From Megaustenia siamemsis (Eukaryota; Mollusca; Gastropoda; Stylommatophora; Ariophantidae), in NCBI GenBank assembly GCA_032433765.1, contig JAVIAB010000025.1:32714115-32778114 (forward strand): a stretch of DNA of 64,000 nucleotides, in the 5' to 3' direction. This document shows positions 46,156-56,818 of the stretch, in pieces. The notes under the pieces were generated by a model, which saw only the letters and a list, made by a program, of their open reading frames with translations, made no database searches and was not told where the DNA came from. Both the position numbers and the translations under genes were made by a program. Numbering within the stretch: position 1 is the first letter of the stretch; the number at the start of each line of letters is the position of its first letter.

Positions 46156-47661
46156 AGTCTAGAACTCAGCGAAGGAATAGACAGCGTTCATTTATAGATG
46201 ACAAGCAAGAACTAGCATCTGTTCTAGATAAACATGAGCTACAAAGACAAGACTTGTCCTCACAAGCAGTAATAAATTCAAATCAAGACCATTCCACGTC
46301 CAACTTCCAAGCTGACTTACCACCTAACATGCATATACATGCAGAATCAGTACCGCCATTTAATATACCTGTGTCTTTGATCCAACCAAGAAATGAAGAT
46401 GTAGATGAAAGGTTAGCTACATATTCTCAACATCTTTCAAGGCCAGATTCTGACTTTGACAAAGCTCAAGCTAATGTCACCAGATATTCTTCAAACTCAT
46501 ACAACGAACAATCTTATCAAAATGGAAGATCACTTGAGTCAGTTCAAGAGTCATCACATTTTAAGCCTCAACAGAAGGAGTCAGATTCTTCTGTCCCAAC
46601 ATCACCTTCATTTTTACCATCTCCATCTACTTCTCAGTCTATGATATCTAAACGATCGATAAATCTTCCAGTTTTAAAGTTTGATAATCAGTCACCCAAT
46701 GAAAACAAGGCATCTAAGATGATGTCAGAAGATGCAACATATTCTAACAATCAGTCTTCTCATCATCCATATTTCCGTAACCACTTCCGTCAAATTAGTC
46801 AAGAAAGTCCTGTCATAGACTCTAGAGGTGTTCCCAATATCTTAAGCAGAGACAATTCTTTATCAAATTCTTTAAATTATGATGAAAACAATCAACAAAA
46901 TGATTCATTCCAAATATATAACAACCAGATACATGGACAGACATATTCAAATGATGCTTTAAAGTCTTCGCAGTCTCATAAGGCAATGGAGAATGATTCT
47001 CTAGAAGCAGAAGATGGTCAAGTTAAAAATATGCTTAACAAGTTGATGAATGAGCAGACTGAAGTTTCTAGAGAAACCACAATACCTGTAGGTAGCTTCA
47101 CAAATGTAATCATAAACGCCAGGGATAATCTGAACCGTTCAAATGTTCCTAAACAAATTCCTGTCATGAGTACACCTGAACCTGAGAAAAAAGGAGAGAG
47201 TGATTTCCAGTGGGACAGAATTCAGAGGCGATTAAACAGACAATTAAAAGTTAAGGATATGGATTTCAGTGATTTAGCAAATGAAGACGATGTGAGCATT
47301 CTCTCATCATCTGTGATTTTTGATCCATCTGTTAGTCTTTTACCCGGCAGTATACCTCCGCCTCCTCCACCAGTTGGGGATCTCCATCCACCTCCTCTAC
47401 CTCCAAGTAATCTTTCGCCATTAACTCCATTTGGTAGCAGCTTTCATTATCCAACCTCCTCGTCACTGCCTCCACCACTTGGTGCTAATCTAAAAAAGAA
47501 CAAGAAAACTCTTCGTCTTCACTGGCACCCCCTGTCTGGAGATAACCCACATCCTGCTGTTAAAGACATCATCTGGAAGAACCTAGTCCCTGTCAAGATT
47601 GACACAGAAAAACTGGAACATTTATTTGAAACAAAAACATCAGACCTCAAGACCAAGGCAA
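46156..47661 (+). CDS. Fhod: FHOD formin exon (linker, FH1 and start of FH2)
   Basis: The acceptor is ctttacaatcag. It opens KSRTQRRNRQRSFIDDKQEL and carries a ~350-residue Ser/Asn/Gln-rich linker. Near 47256 comes the family word DMDFSDLANEDDVSIL. FH1 (about 47355-47430) reads SIPPPPPPVGDLHPPPLPP, the profilin-binding polyproline. FH2 begins KKTLRLHWHPLSG (about 47500) and continues VKIDTEKLEHLFETKTSDL. Two donors are possible: CAA|GTTTTG at 47662, which keeps phase with 61012, or AAG|GCAAGT at 47658 (GC type), which does not join 61012 in phase. I chose the GT. At 1.5 kb it is long for an internal exon. The TTG at 46254 is not a start. Confidence 0.93.
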
Positions 47662-47683
47662 GTTTTGTTATTTCATTTTATCT

Positions 47684-47786
47684 TGAACAATTTTTATCTT
47701 GAACAATTTTTATCTTGGAACAATTTTTATCTTGAATAATTTTTATCTTGAACAATTTTTATCTTGAACAATTTTTATCTTGAATA
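47684..47786. repeat. ~16-bp tandem repeat tatcttgaacaattttt
   Basis: Six copies begin about 20 bases after the exon 9 donor. The first in-frame stop after the exon lies in this repeat. Confidence 0.93.
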
Positions 47787-47810
47787 AAAAAACTATAATC
47801 TATGTATCTA

Positions 47811-48070
47811 TCATTTTTCATTTCTGTGGTTGGCTGGGGGTGAAGTAGTTGGACATGATGTTGTAGATTCATGATCATAGACTGTATCATTAGTGTGTCC
47901 TGTCTCTCTTAGGGCATTTTGAAAGTCAGTCCGGTCGATTGCATGTCCACCATCCACAGCAGCTGTCTCAGGCAGGTTGTCAGCACATTCATTTTCTCTC
48001 ACATCAGAGTTCTTACCCCTTAAAAGAACATTGAGTGTTTTCCCCTTCATAGAGTTGCCAGTCTTTATTG
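47811..48070 (-). other. Unassigned 79-codon minus frame
   Basis: The frame 48050-47811 reads MKGKTLNVLLRGKNSDVRE, then ADNLPETAAVDGGHAIDRTD and ends TSPPANHRNEK. Composition is coding-like, but no family is recognised and no splice sites were identified. It is possibly a transposon ORF fragment next to repeat F. Confidence 0.3.
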
Positions 48071-48084
48071 ATTTCTTACTTTTT

Positions 48085-48517
48085 ATGGTTTTGGTTAATC
48101 GAAGGCCCCTGTATCACTGCAAACAAAGTAAAATCCATAATAGCTCAACCGCCCATGTCAGTGGAATCATCCAAATTAAAATTCATCTCATTGAAGGATC
48201 CAAACAAAGAAAGGCAGCTGCAGTCCTCATCTTAGCAGCTACAGCACATGCCAAAAAATATAAGGCCAAGCTGCATCAAAAGTGAACGCAGCTGAACTGT
48301 CCTTCGTTATACGATGTTATCAGTTATCGTAAGCAATTGGAATATTGAAACATGATCCCGATAAAAAACATAGCTCACTGCGTGCAGAGAGCACTAAACT
48401 CAGTAGCTCTGGCAGCAAGCCAGACTTGGAATATGAGAAAACTGCAACAAGTAACACTTTTTAGACTGAGCCTCAATGGTTTCTGCCGCTTATCAGCCAT
48501 ATTGACCGGAAGTCACT
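48085..48517 (+). mobile_element. Repeat F, ~430 bp
   Basis: gttaatcgaaggcccctgta, caaccgcccatgtcagtgga, aaaggcagctgcagtcctca, agtgaacgcagctgaactgt and gtttctgccgcttatcagcc are collinear with 28105-28532. Confidence 0.87.
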
Positions 48518-48839
48518 TCTGCATGTTTCTCGCAAATACTCTGTGTCGGCCACATGTCCATCTGCAATCTGACGAAAATTAATCTGATTATCTTGGTATG
48601 ACTCAATGTTTTGAGACTTCTGATAGCCGTTGATGATATGTCTGACTGGACACTCCAAGTTTTCTTTTAATTGCCAGCATCCTGCAAGTGTTCAAGGTGT
48701 GTGATTCAGGGATATTCAATATTGTAAATGTTCTCATCTGATTTGACAATACTCTAACTGCCTTGGCTTGTCTGATAACATTAGATTTTGTTTTTGACTG
48801 TTGTCTACTCTAGCTTTCGAGTTGGCTTACTTTAGATAT
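48518..48839. other. Intron sequence, nothing recognised
   Basis: AT-rich, non-tandem sequence between repeat F and the 41-bp satellite. No conserved frame or element words. Confidence 0.4.
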
Positions 48840-48914
48840 CTGTCTCAATATTCTACCTTATTATTTTTATTTTTATATTTCTGTCTCAATATTTTACCTC
48901 ACTATCTATTTAAT
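48840..48914. repeat. 41-bp satellite, left part before LINE A
   Basis: ctgtctcaatattctacctt and ctgtctcaatattttacctc, actatctatttaat are units of the array that resumes at 50921. Confidence 0.9.
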
Positions 48915-50920
48915 GGAAATACATCAAAGAAAGAAGAGAAGCGAAGAGAGCCATGACTAATGTAAAGACAGATCTTGGAAAGGTTCTGGCAAAAGCAACA
49001 TACAAAGAATTAGACAACAAAGTGAAAAGTTCGGCAAGAAGAGATACAAGAGCTTATATAGACAACTTGGCAGAGAAAGCAGAGACAGCTGCAATTACAG
49101 GAGACAGCAGAACTCTTTATACTGTACAAAAGATGCTGACAAACACCTATACATCCAGTGGAACACCAATTCTAGACAAATCTGGATTAATGCTAACAAC
49201 AAGCGCAGACATAAAAGCCCGTTGGGCGGAACACTTCAAAGAAATTCTTAACCGTCCACTACCTCACAGTTTAATAGATTTTGAAGCTGAAACACCAGCA
49301 GCAGAATTAGATGTAAATTTAGATGACTTCACCTTGAGTGAAATAGAAACCACCTTAAAGCTAATGACCAATAACAAGGCTGCTGGAGAGGATAAGTTAA
49401 CAGCTGAGATCCTCAAGGCAATTGATAGCCATAATTTAATACATCTCCAAAAAATGTTCAACATCATTTGGAAAACAGAGAAGACGCCTCATAAATGGAA
49501 AAAAGGAATCATTGTTAAGATCCCAAAAAAGGGCAATCTTAGAGATTGTAACAATTGGAGAGGCGTGACACTTTTGTCAGTTGCCTCAAAATTATTCTGT
49601 AAAATCATCCTAAATAGAATAAAGGATTCAATAGATACAGTAATGCGTGAAGAACAGGCTGGGTTTAGAAAAGGGAGAAGCTGTCTTGACCACATTTTCA
49701 CTCTACGACTTATATTGGAGGAACACATTGAAAAGCAAAAACCTTTTGTACTTAACTTCATCGACTTCAAAAAAGCATTTGATAGTATTCATAGAGATTC
49801 TTTGTGGAAAATTCTGAAGCAATATGGCTTACCATCAAAAATCATAAATATTATCAAAGACATGTATGATGGTTACACATGTGCAGTTCGAACAGAGGAA
49901 GGACTGAGCGAATGTTTCCCAATAGAAACTGGGGTTAAACAAGGATGTATTTTATCGCCCTTGTTATTTGGAATTGTTATGGACTTCATAATGAAGAAAT
50001 GCTGCACTGGTAATAAAGGCATCGAATGGATACAAGGAGACCATTTGGAGGACCTGGACTTTGCTGATGACATAGTTCTCATCAGCAATCAGATAAAAAC
50101 GATGCAGGAAAACACAAATGAACTATCATCAATAGCCAGCAAAATTGGGCTTGAGGTCAATCATGAAAAGACTAAAGTCATGAAAAGTTTAATTCCAACA
50201 AGTGACAAAATATACATGGAAAACAAACCAGTAGAAGAGATCGATCACTTCATCTATCTTGGAAGTCACATTGATCGAGAAGGGGATACGAGCAAAGAAA
50301 TTAGAATCAGACTGGCTAAAGCAGCAATGTCTTTCAGAAGCCTTGAAAAGTTGTGGAAATCAAAACTCATTAGCACAAACACAAAACTTAGGCTATTCAA
50401 ATCAAATGTACTATCAACCCTTACGTATGCGTGTGAAAGCTGGAAAACAACAAGAGATATAGAAACAAAGTTGAACGCATTCGAAAATAAATGTCTAAGG
50501 AAAATACTTGGTATAGAATGGAACGAATTCAAAACAAACGAGGAAATTAGAGAAATCGCCAATCAACCACTAATATCTTCAGTAATAAAGAAAAGACGAT
50601 GGTCATACGTTGGACATGTGATGAGAAGAGATAATAATCGAATAGCAAAGCAAGCCCTCATATGGGAAACAACAGGTAAAAGAAAAAGAGGAAGACCCAG
50701 GGAGACACTGAGAAGAACATTGATGAGAGAGGCAAGAGCAGCAGGAATCGGCTCCCTCAATGAGATAGAACTGCTTGCACAGAACAGAGACAGATGGCGA
50801 GATTTGATAAAATATCTTTAAAAGAAAACTGCTAGAACAAAAATTCATATAGGAGAAGGTGTATCTTGGTCTACGCCCTATGGGTCGGTTACGGCTCGAA
50901 AGGTCAATAGATAGATAGAT
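48915..50920 (+). mobile_element. LINE A, 2.0 kb, 5'-truncated, inserted in the satellite
   Basis: The satellite word ctatttaat lies on both sides (48906-48914 and 50921-50929), an apparent target duplication. The element contains most of the RT and the whole 3' end, a 3' UTR tctacgccctatgggtcggt, tacggctcgaaaggtcaata, and three GATA units. There is no endonuclease, so about the first half is missing. Confidence 0.95.
48953..50821 (+). CDS. LINE A reverse transcriptase, 622 codons, uninterrupted
   Basis: Non-LTR retrotransposon RT copying element RNA at nicked chromosomal DNA. In order: NKAAGEDKLTAEILKAI, WKKGIIVKIPKKGNLRDC, NWRGVTLLSVASKLFCKI, EEQAGFRKGRSCLDHIFTL, FIDFKKAFDSIH (motif A, about residue 269), GVKQGCILSPLLF (motif B, about 327), DFADDIVLI (motif C, about 370), IGLEVNHEKTKVM and IDHFIYLGSHIDREG. 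The C-terminal tail has RRWSYVGHVMRRDNNRIA and KRKRGRPRETLRRTL. All catalytic Asp residues are present. The first ATG is internal, since the 5' end is truncated and the endonuclease is missing, so this copy cannot be autonomous. It is nearly identical to 57421-58593. Confidence 0.96.
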   Translation: MTNVKTDLGKVLAKATYKELDNKVKSSARRDTRAYIDNLAEKAETAAITGDSRTLYTVQKMLTNTYTSSGTPILDKSGLMLTTSADIKARWAEHFKEILNRPLPHSLIDFEAETPAAELDVNLDDFTLSEIETTLKLMTNNKAAGEDKLTAEILKAIDSHNLIHLQKMFNIIWKTEKTPHKWKKGIIVKIPKKGNLRDCNNWRGVTLLSVASKLFCKIILNRIKDSIDTVMREEQAGFRKGRSCLDHIFTLRLILEEHIEKQKPFVLNFIDFKKAFDSIHRDSLWKILKQYGLPSKIINIIKDMYDGYTCAVRTEEGLSECFPIETGVKQGCILSPLLFGIVMDFIMKKCCTGNKGIEWIQGDHLEDLDFADDIVLISNQIKTMQENTNELSSIASKIGLEVNHEKTKVMKSLIPTSDKIYMENKPVEEIDHFIYLGSHIDREGDTSKEIRIRLAKAAMSFRSLEKLWKSKLISTNTKLRLFKSNVLSTLTYACESWKTTRDIETKLNAFENKCLRKILGIEWNEFKTNEEIREIANQPLISSVIKKRRWSYVGHVMRRDNNRIAKQALIWETTGKRKRGRPRETLRRTLMREARAAGIGSLNEIELLAQNRDRWRDLIKYL

Positions 50921-51007
50921 CTATTTAATTAAATATATGTCTCAATATTTTACCTCACTATCTATTTAATTAAATATATGTCTCAATATTTTACTTCATC
51001 TATTTAA
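50921..51007. repeat. 41-bp satellite, middle part
   Basis: Two units of ctatttaattaaatatatgt, ctcaatattttacctcacta between the LINE A and LINE E insertions. Confidence 0.92.
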
Positions 51008-51475
51008 TTAAATTAAATGTTACGTAGAGCCAGTCTTAACATATGGATGCGAATCATGGACAATAGGACAACAGACAAGAAAGTCACTGGAGTCTGTAGA
51101 AATGTGGTTTTACGCAAGAATGTTGAGAGTACCATGGACGGCTAAGAAGAGTAATGAAGATGCTCTGAAAGAGGTCAAAGCAAAAAGAAAGCTCATTTCC
51201 AATATTAGGAAGAAACAATCATCATTTTTTGGCCATGTAATGAGAAGGGAACAACTGGAATATATTGTAACAACTGGAAAAATTGAGGGATAAAGAGATA
51301 GAGGGAAGCAAAAGAGATAGAGGGAAGGAGATAGAGAAAAAATAACAGACAGCTTAAGAGAATGGCTTGGCAGAAGGTCAACAACAGAAATGATAAATAG
51401 CTGCCGAGATCGAAAGTTGTGGAGAGACATGATCACCTATGCCAGCAGGTCCGGTACTTGATGATGATGATGATT
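51008..51475 (+). mobile_element. LINE E 3' end, inserted in the satellite
   Basis: ttaaatgttacgtagagcca begins it. The frame 51102-51293 reads MWFYARMLRVPWTAKKSN and KKQSSFFGHVMRREQLEYIV. After indels comes WLGRRSTTEMINSCRDRKL, ending in gtacttgatgatgatg. The satellite word tttaattaaat is on both sides. A duplicated agagatagagggaag disrupts the frame. Confidence 0.92.
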
Positions 51476-52440
51476 TAATTAAATAAATGTCTCAATATTT
51501 TACCTCACTATCTATTTAATTAGATATGTCTCAATATTTTACCTCACTATCTATTTAATTAAATATATGTCTCAATATTTATCTCACTATTTAATTAAAT
51601 TTATGTCTCAATATTTATCTCACTATTTAATTAAATATATGTCTCAATATTTATCTCACTATTTAATTAAATATATGTCTCAATATTTATCTCACTATTT
51701 AATTAAATTTATGTCTCAATATTTATCTCACTATTTAATTAAATATATGTCTCAATATTTATCTCACTATTTAGTTAAATATATGTCTCAATATTTTACT
51801 TCACTATCTATTTAATTAAATATATGTCTCAATATTTTACCTCACTATCTATTTAATTAAATATATGTCTCAATATTTTACTTCACTATCTATTTAATTA
51901 AATATATGTCTCAATATTTTACTTCACTATCTATTTAATTAAATATATGTCTCAATATTTTACCTCACTATCTATTTAATTAGATATGTCTCAATATTTT
52001 ACCTCACTATCTATTTAATTAAATATATGTCTCAATATTTTACCTCACTATCTATTTAATTAAATATATGTCTCAATATTTTACCTCACTATCTATTTAA
52101 TTAAATATATGTCTCAATATTTTACTTCACTATCTATTTAATTAAATATATGTCTCAATATTTTACCTCACTATCTATTTAATTAAATATATGTCTCAAT
52201 ATTTTACTTCACTATCTATTTAATTAGGTATGTCTCAATGTTTTACCTCACTATCTATTTTTAGGTGTGTTTCAATATTTTACCTCATTATCTAGTTTTT
52301 TCAATATTTTACCTCATCTATATTTTTAGATAAATGGATCAATATTTTATTTCATTATCTTTTTTTTTTAGATGTCTGTCTCAATTTTTTATCTCATTAT
52401 CTAGTTTTTTAGATATTTGTCTCAATATTTTAACCTCTTT
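51476..52440. repeat. 41-bp AT-rich satellite, main block
   Basis: About 24 units of tgtctcaatattttacctca, ctatctatttaattaaatat, a. Some units lose ttac (37 bases, at 51567-51790). Others vary as attagatatg. The right end decays after 52240. Confidence 0.96.
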
Positions 52441-52508
52441 ATCTTTATCTATTTTTTTTTATATTAGTCTATGTGTTAAATGTTACTCCATGTTAAATAT
52501 GCACAGCT

Positions 52509-52807
52509 TAACTCTTTCCGTACGGAAGCTTTTTATCAATGCAACGGAAGAGATTTCAGAAACAAAATTTTTCATGGTTTTTAGAATCAATCTACATATT
52601 TATATTTATCTAACACATTATATATAAATTGTTAGATAACTGAACAAGGTATTAGATTTCACCAATACCAAGATGATACAAGACATGTAAAAAGAATATG
52701 GTTTGTTGAAGGTTCACACTAATTGAGAGTGACACACTATGTGATGAAACGTACACAGCCAAAATCAGCATGGCGCACAGTGCGTCAAAACGTACGGAAA
52801 GAGTTAA
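52509..52807. mobile_element. TTAA-flanked MITE (piggyBac-like ends)
   Basis: The left end TTAACTCTTTCCGTACGGAAG and the right end CGTACGGAAAGAGTTAA are inverted copies, with TTAA at both outer edges. TTAA duplication is typical of piggyBac transposons. There is no transposase frame in the 299 bases. A degenerate copy lies at 41335-41572. Confidence 0.82.
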
Positions 52808-53059
52808 TATTTATTCATATATCACCGATATAAAATATATGATTTGACGAAGATGTCTTTATTATTATATTCTCTTGGTGGCTTGAGTACATTGTTCCAG
52901 CAGCTGTTTGACATGATGTTTCTTCTACGAATTTCCTACAGGAAGTGGTAAGGCTTTCTTTCATTTATTTTGTGTGGTACTTGTCTTCTACACCATTACC
53001 ATTAAACTGTAATTTAATTCAATAATAAAGCTCCATATTTTGAAATCAAATATATTATC
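52808..53059. other. Intron sequence, no confident feature
   Basis: AT-rich. It contains atttcctacag, gaagtg, gtaagg at about 52929-52950, which could read as a 6-nt microexon but is unsupported. Confidence 0.35.
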
Positions 53060-53488
53060 CACACTTACGTACGCATATGTGGAAAACAACAAAATTGACA
53101 ACTATGAAGATACAGACTTTCATTAATGGATGCTTACGCAGAATAAAAGGATGGAAATGGCAGGACAAAATCACTAATATAGAATTATGGAAATGTACCG
53201 GTCAAATACCAGTGGATAAAGAGATACAGCGAAGACGATGGCGCTGGATAGGATACACACTGCGGATGCCAACTGAGAGCATTATACAACAGGCCCTTTT
53301 TTGGAATCCCCAGGGGAAAAGACAAAGAGGAAGACCAAGAAATTCTGGGAGAAGATAGATAGAAGCAGAGATGAAGATGATGGGGAAGACATGGGATGAT
53401 CTTAAAAGAATGCAAAAAACAGAACAACTTGGAAAGTATTTGTTGACGACTTATGCTCCACAGGGAGCTAAAAAAGTAGAAGAAGAAG
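53060..53488 (+). mobile_element. LINE C 3' end
   Basis: The frame 53077-53358 reads TFINGCLRRIKGWKWQDKI, RRRWRWIGYTLRMP and GKRQRGRPRNSGRR, then a stop from one change. IEAEMKMMGKTWDDLKR remnants follow, up to a gaagaagaa tail. 5'-truncated. Confidence 0.92.
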
Positions 53489-53625
53489 ACTTATGCATAT
53501 GAGAGCTGGAAAACAACTAAAGAAATAGAAAATAAATTGGATGCATTTGAAGTTAAATGCCCCAGGAAAATACATATATTATGGAATGAGTTCAAGACTA
53601 GTGCAGAATTCAGAAAAATGACATC
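53489..53625 (+). mobile_element. LINE A' internal fragment
   Basis: tatgagagctggaaaacaac, agaaaataaattggatgcat and tggaatgagttcaagactag match LINE A' (60050-60180). It joins LINE B (minus) at 53626. Confidence 0.75.
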
Positions 53626-54200
53626 GTAATCATCATGTGCCATACCAGTTGGTGTAGGTGATCATGTCCTTCCACAATCTACTATCCACAAAGCATTGTA
53701 TCATTTCTGTTGTTGACTGTTTTCCATGCCATGACACCAAGCCATCCAGTATTTTCTCTCTTTGTCATCCGCAATCTCTCTTTCCTTTTATTTTGCCAGT
53801 TGTAACCAAGTATTCCAACTTTCCTCTTCTCATGATGTGCCCAAAAAATGTTGATTGTTTTTTTCTGATGTTTTTTAGGAGCTGCCTTTTTGTGTTGGCC
53901 TCTTTGAGAATTTCTTCATTGGTCTTTTTAGCTGTCCAGGGAACTTTCAATATTCTTCTGAGAAATCCCATCTCTATGGCCTCTAATCGTCTTTTCATTT
54001 GTTTGTCTACCATCCATGATTCGCTTCCATAGGTTAGAATTGACTCAGTATAGCACCAATGAATTCTCTTTTTAATTTCTATTGATATAGACTTGTTGCA
54101 AATGCGTTTTTCATTTTCTAAAATGCCATTTTAGCCAGAGCTATTCTGCTTGTTATTTCTGTGGTGCATCTTCCATCTGATGTTATTATTATTATGATTT
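53626..54200 (-). mobile_element. LINE B, longest copy in the window
   Basis: The minus frame 54013-53765 reads MVDKQMKRRLEAIEMGFLRR, ILKVPWTAKKTNEEILKEA, KKQSTFFGHIMRRGKLEYL and ends GKIKGKRDCG, where a stop interrupts. The 3' end has catcatgtgccataccagtt. Upstream (54010-54200) are decayed pieces of the region after RT. Confidence 0.9.
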
Positions 54201-54214
54201 ATATTATTATTGTG

Positions 54215-54432
54215 CCCAAGTATTTGACAGACCGAGAAATGACAAAGCATTCAAAAATATCAACCATAAACAGAAGAATATGTTGGCCATGTGATGAGAA
54301 GTGGCAACAAGTGAATCTCAAAGCAAGCCCTCAAATGGGAACCAGAGGGTAAAAGAAAAAAGAGATCAACTTAGAGAAATACGAAAAAGAACTCTTAGTG
54401 ATAGTCAACAACACAGATATTAGCGCCCTCAC
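54215..54432 (+). mobile_element. LINE A' 3' coding end, seed of the next array
   Basis: agaatatgttggccatgtga, gcaagccctcaaatgggaac and cagatattagcgccctcacc, then gacattgagcacattgctca, gaatagggat. In frame this is DIEHIAQNRD, equal to NEIELLAQNRD in LINE A. The tandem array begins with this segment. Confidence 0.87.
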
Positions 54433-55607
54433 CGACATTGAGCACATTGCTCAGAATAGGGATGATATTGAGCACATTGCTCAGAATAGGTATGATATTA
54501 AGCACTTTGCTTAGAATAGGTATGATATTAAGCACATTGCTCAGAATAGGGATGATATTAAGCACATTGCTCAGAATAGGTATGATATTAAGCACATTGC
54601 TTAGAATAGGGATGATTTTAAGCACATTGCTTAGAATAGGGATGCTACTAAGTGCATTGCTCAGAATAGGGATGCTACTAAGTGCATTGCTCAGAAAATG
54701 GATGATATTAAGCACTTTGCTTAGAATAGGTATGATATTGAGCACATTGCTTAGAATAGGTGTGAAATTAAGCACTTTGCTTAGAATAGGTATGATATTG
54801 AGCACATTGCTTAGAATAGTTATGAAATTAAGCACTTTGCTTAGAATAGGTATGATATTGAGCACATTGCTTAGAATAGGTATGATATTGAGCACATTGC
54901 TTAGAATAGGTATGATATTGAGCACATTGCTTAGAATAGGTATGAAATTAAGCACTTTGCTTAGAATAGGTATGATATTGAGCACATTGCTTAGAATAGG
55001 TATGATATTAAGCACTTCGCTTAGAATAGGTATGATATTAAGCACATTGTTCAGAATAGGGATGATATAAGCACATTGCTCAGAATAGGTATGATATTAA
55101 GCACATTGTTCAGAATAGGGATGATATTAAGCACATTGCTTAGAATAGGTATGATATTGAGCACATTGTTCAGAATAGGGATGATATTAAGCACATTGCT
55201 CAGAATAGGTATGATATTGAGCACATTGCTTAGAATAGGTATGATATTGAGCACATTGCTTAGAATAGGTATGATATTAAGCCCATTGCTCAGAATAGGG
55301 ATGATATCAAGCACATTGCTCATATTAGGGATGATGTTAAGCACATTGCTCATAATAGGGATGATATTAAGCACATTGCTAAGAATAGGGATGATATTAA
55401 GCAAATTGCTCAGAATAGGGATGATATTAAGCACATTGCTTAGAATAAGTATGATATTAAGCACATTGCTCAGAATAGGGATGATATTAAGCACATTGCT
55501 CAGAATAGGGATGATATTAAGCACATTGCTCAGAATAGGGATGATATTAAGCACATTGCTCAGAATAGGGATGATATTAAGCACATTGCTCAGAATAAGG
55601 ATGTGGG
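54433..55607 (+). repeat. 30-bp minisatellite grown from LINE A' coding
   Basis: About 39 copies of gatattaagcacattgctca, gaatagggat. Variants are tattgagc/tattaagc, cacattgc/cactttgc and cagaat/tagaat. The 10-codon period gives frames such as STLLRIGMIL (plus) and VLNIIPILSN (minus). After the last unit the LINE A' 3' sequence resumes (gcaggtcctgtgccaggtct). Confidence 0.96.
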
Positions 55608-55734
55608 GTAAAATTAAATGCAGGTCCTGTGCCAGGTCTGTCTCTTGATAACAAAGATTGTCGGACACAGACTTTCAAGAATTTCTGTCCTGTGGGAAAT
55701 CTTCAGCTAGAGAGGACAGTAAAGAGATAACAAC
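55608..55734 (+). mobile_element. LINE A' 3' end after the array
   Basis: gcaggtcctgtgccaggtct, gtctcttgataac matches caggtcctgtgcaaggtctg, acacttaagg at 60430-60460. Confidence 0.7.
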
Positions 55735-55885
55735 AACAAGTACCGGGCCTGCTGGCGTAGGTGATCATGTCTCTCCACTTGCTTCCCTCTATCTCTTCAT
55801 CCCTCAATTTTACCAGTTGTTACAATATATTCCAGCTGTTCTCTTCTCATTACATGGCCAAAAAATAATGATCGTTTAATAAAGA
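55735..55885 (-). mobile_element. LINE E fragment, reverse
   Basis: gggcctgctggcgtaggtga, cttccctctatctcttcatc and cattacatggccaaaaaata match the complement of 56550-56760. A deletion removes the middle. Confidence 0.87.
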
Positions 55886-55954
55886 GATAGTTGAAATATA
55901 TTGAACTATAATGATGATGATGAAGTCACATGCCATCTTGCACATATCGATATT

Positions 55955-56768
55955 TTGTTGTACTTTTTATTTTGGTCTATTATGGAAAATTGCTCAGTCT
56001 TAATCGCTAAGAATCACAATGAGTTACAAGAAATGTTGGACATTATAGTGAAGGAAAGCAAAAATAAAGGACTCAGACTTAATAGCAAAAAGACAGAGGT
56101 AATGGTAACAACAAAGAAAAAGACATCACCTCAGTGCAAAATAAAGACAAGTGGAACAATATTAAAACAGGTAAATGAATTTAAATATTTGGGAACTTTG
56201 TTAACCTCAGATGGAAGATGTACAAAAGAGGTGAGATGCAGAATGGCTCAGGCAAAAGCAGCTTTCCAAAAATGAGGAAGATACTATGCAATCTATTTTT
56301 GACAATAGAAACAAGAAAAAGAGTTCTTAAATGTTATGTAGAGCCAGTCTTAACATATGGATGTGAATCATGGACAATAGGACAACAGACAAGAAAATCA
56401 CTGGAGCCTGTAGAATTGTGGTTTTACAGAAGAATGTTGAGAATACCACGGACAGCTAAGAAGAGTAATGAAAATGTTCTGAGACAGGTCAAAACAAAAA
56501 GAGAGCTAATTTCCAATATTAGGAAGAAACAATCATTATTTTTTGGTCATGTAATGAGAAGAGAACAACTGGAATATATTGTAACAACTGGAAAAATTGA
56601 GGGACAAAGAGATAGAGGGAAACAAAGAGAAAAAATAACAGACAGCTTAAGAGAATGGCTTGGCAGACGGTCAACAACAGAAATGATAAATAGCTGCCGA
56701 GATCGAAAGTTGTGGAGAGACATGATCACCTACGCCAGCAGGCTCGGTACTTGATGATGATGAAAAAT
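55955..56768 (+). mobile_element. LINE E, 0.8 kb, region after RT to 3' end
   Basis: Frame 1 (to 56275) reads NCSVLIAKNHNELQEMLD, LRLNSKKTEVMVTTKKK and VNEFKYLGTLLTSDG. Frame 2 (to 56754) has LKCYVEPVLTYGCESWTIG, ELWFYRRMLRIPRTAKKSN, KKQSLFFGHVMRREQLEYIV and WLGRRSTTEMINSC and ends ITYASRLGT. One frameshift near 56260 separates them. The 3' end is gtacttgatgatgatg. It is the best LINE E copy here. Confidence 0.93.
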
Positions 56769-56818
56769 TGCTGAAGAGAATGAAGAAAGACTTGGTGATA
56801 CTACCATTTTCAATGAAG

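Noticed and set aside
46254..47702. A separate 482-codon gene starting at 46254
   Set aside because: The apparent start is TTG within a formin exon. The coding frame is open back to the acceptor at 46155, and the C-terminal residues after 47661 are intron.
52929..52950. Possible 6-nt microexon GAAGTG between good splice signals
   Set aside because: The exon 9 to exon 10 join already has the expected length without it, and six bases carry no sequence evidence.
54395..55668. Frames of about 200 codons reading VLNIIPILSN or STLLRIGMIL
   Set aside because: By-product of the 30-bp array. The true ancestral reading (IEHIAQNRD) is in another frame, within LINE A'.
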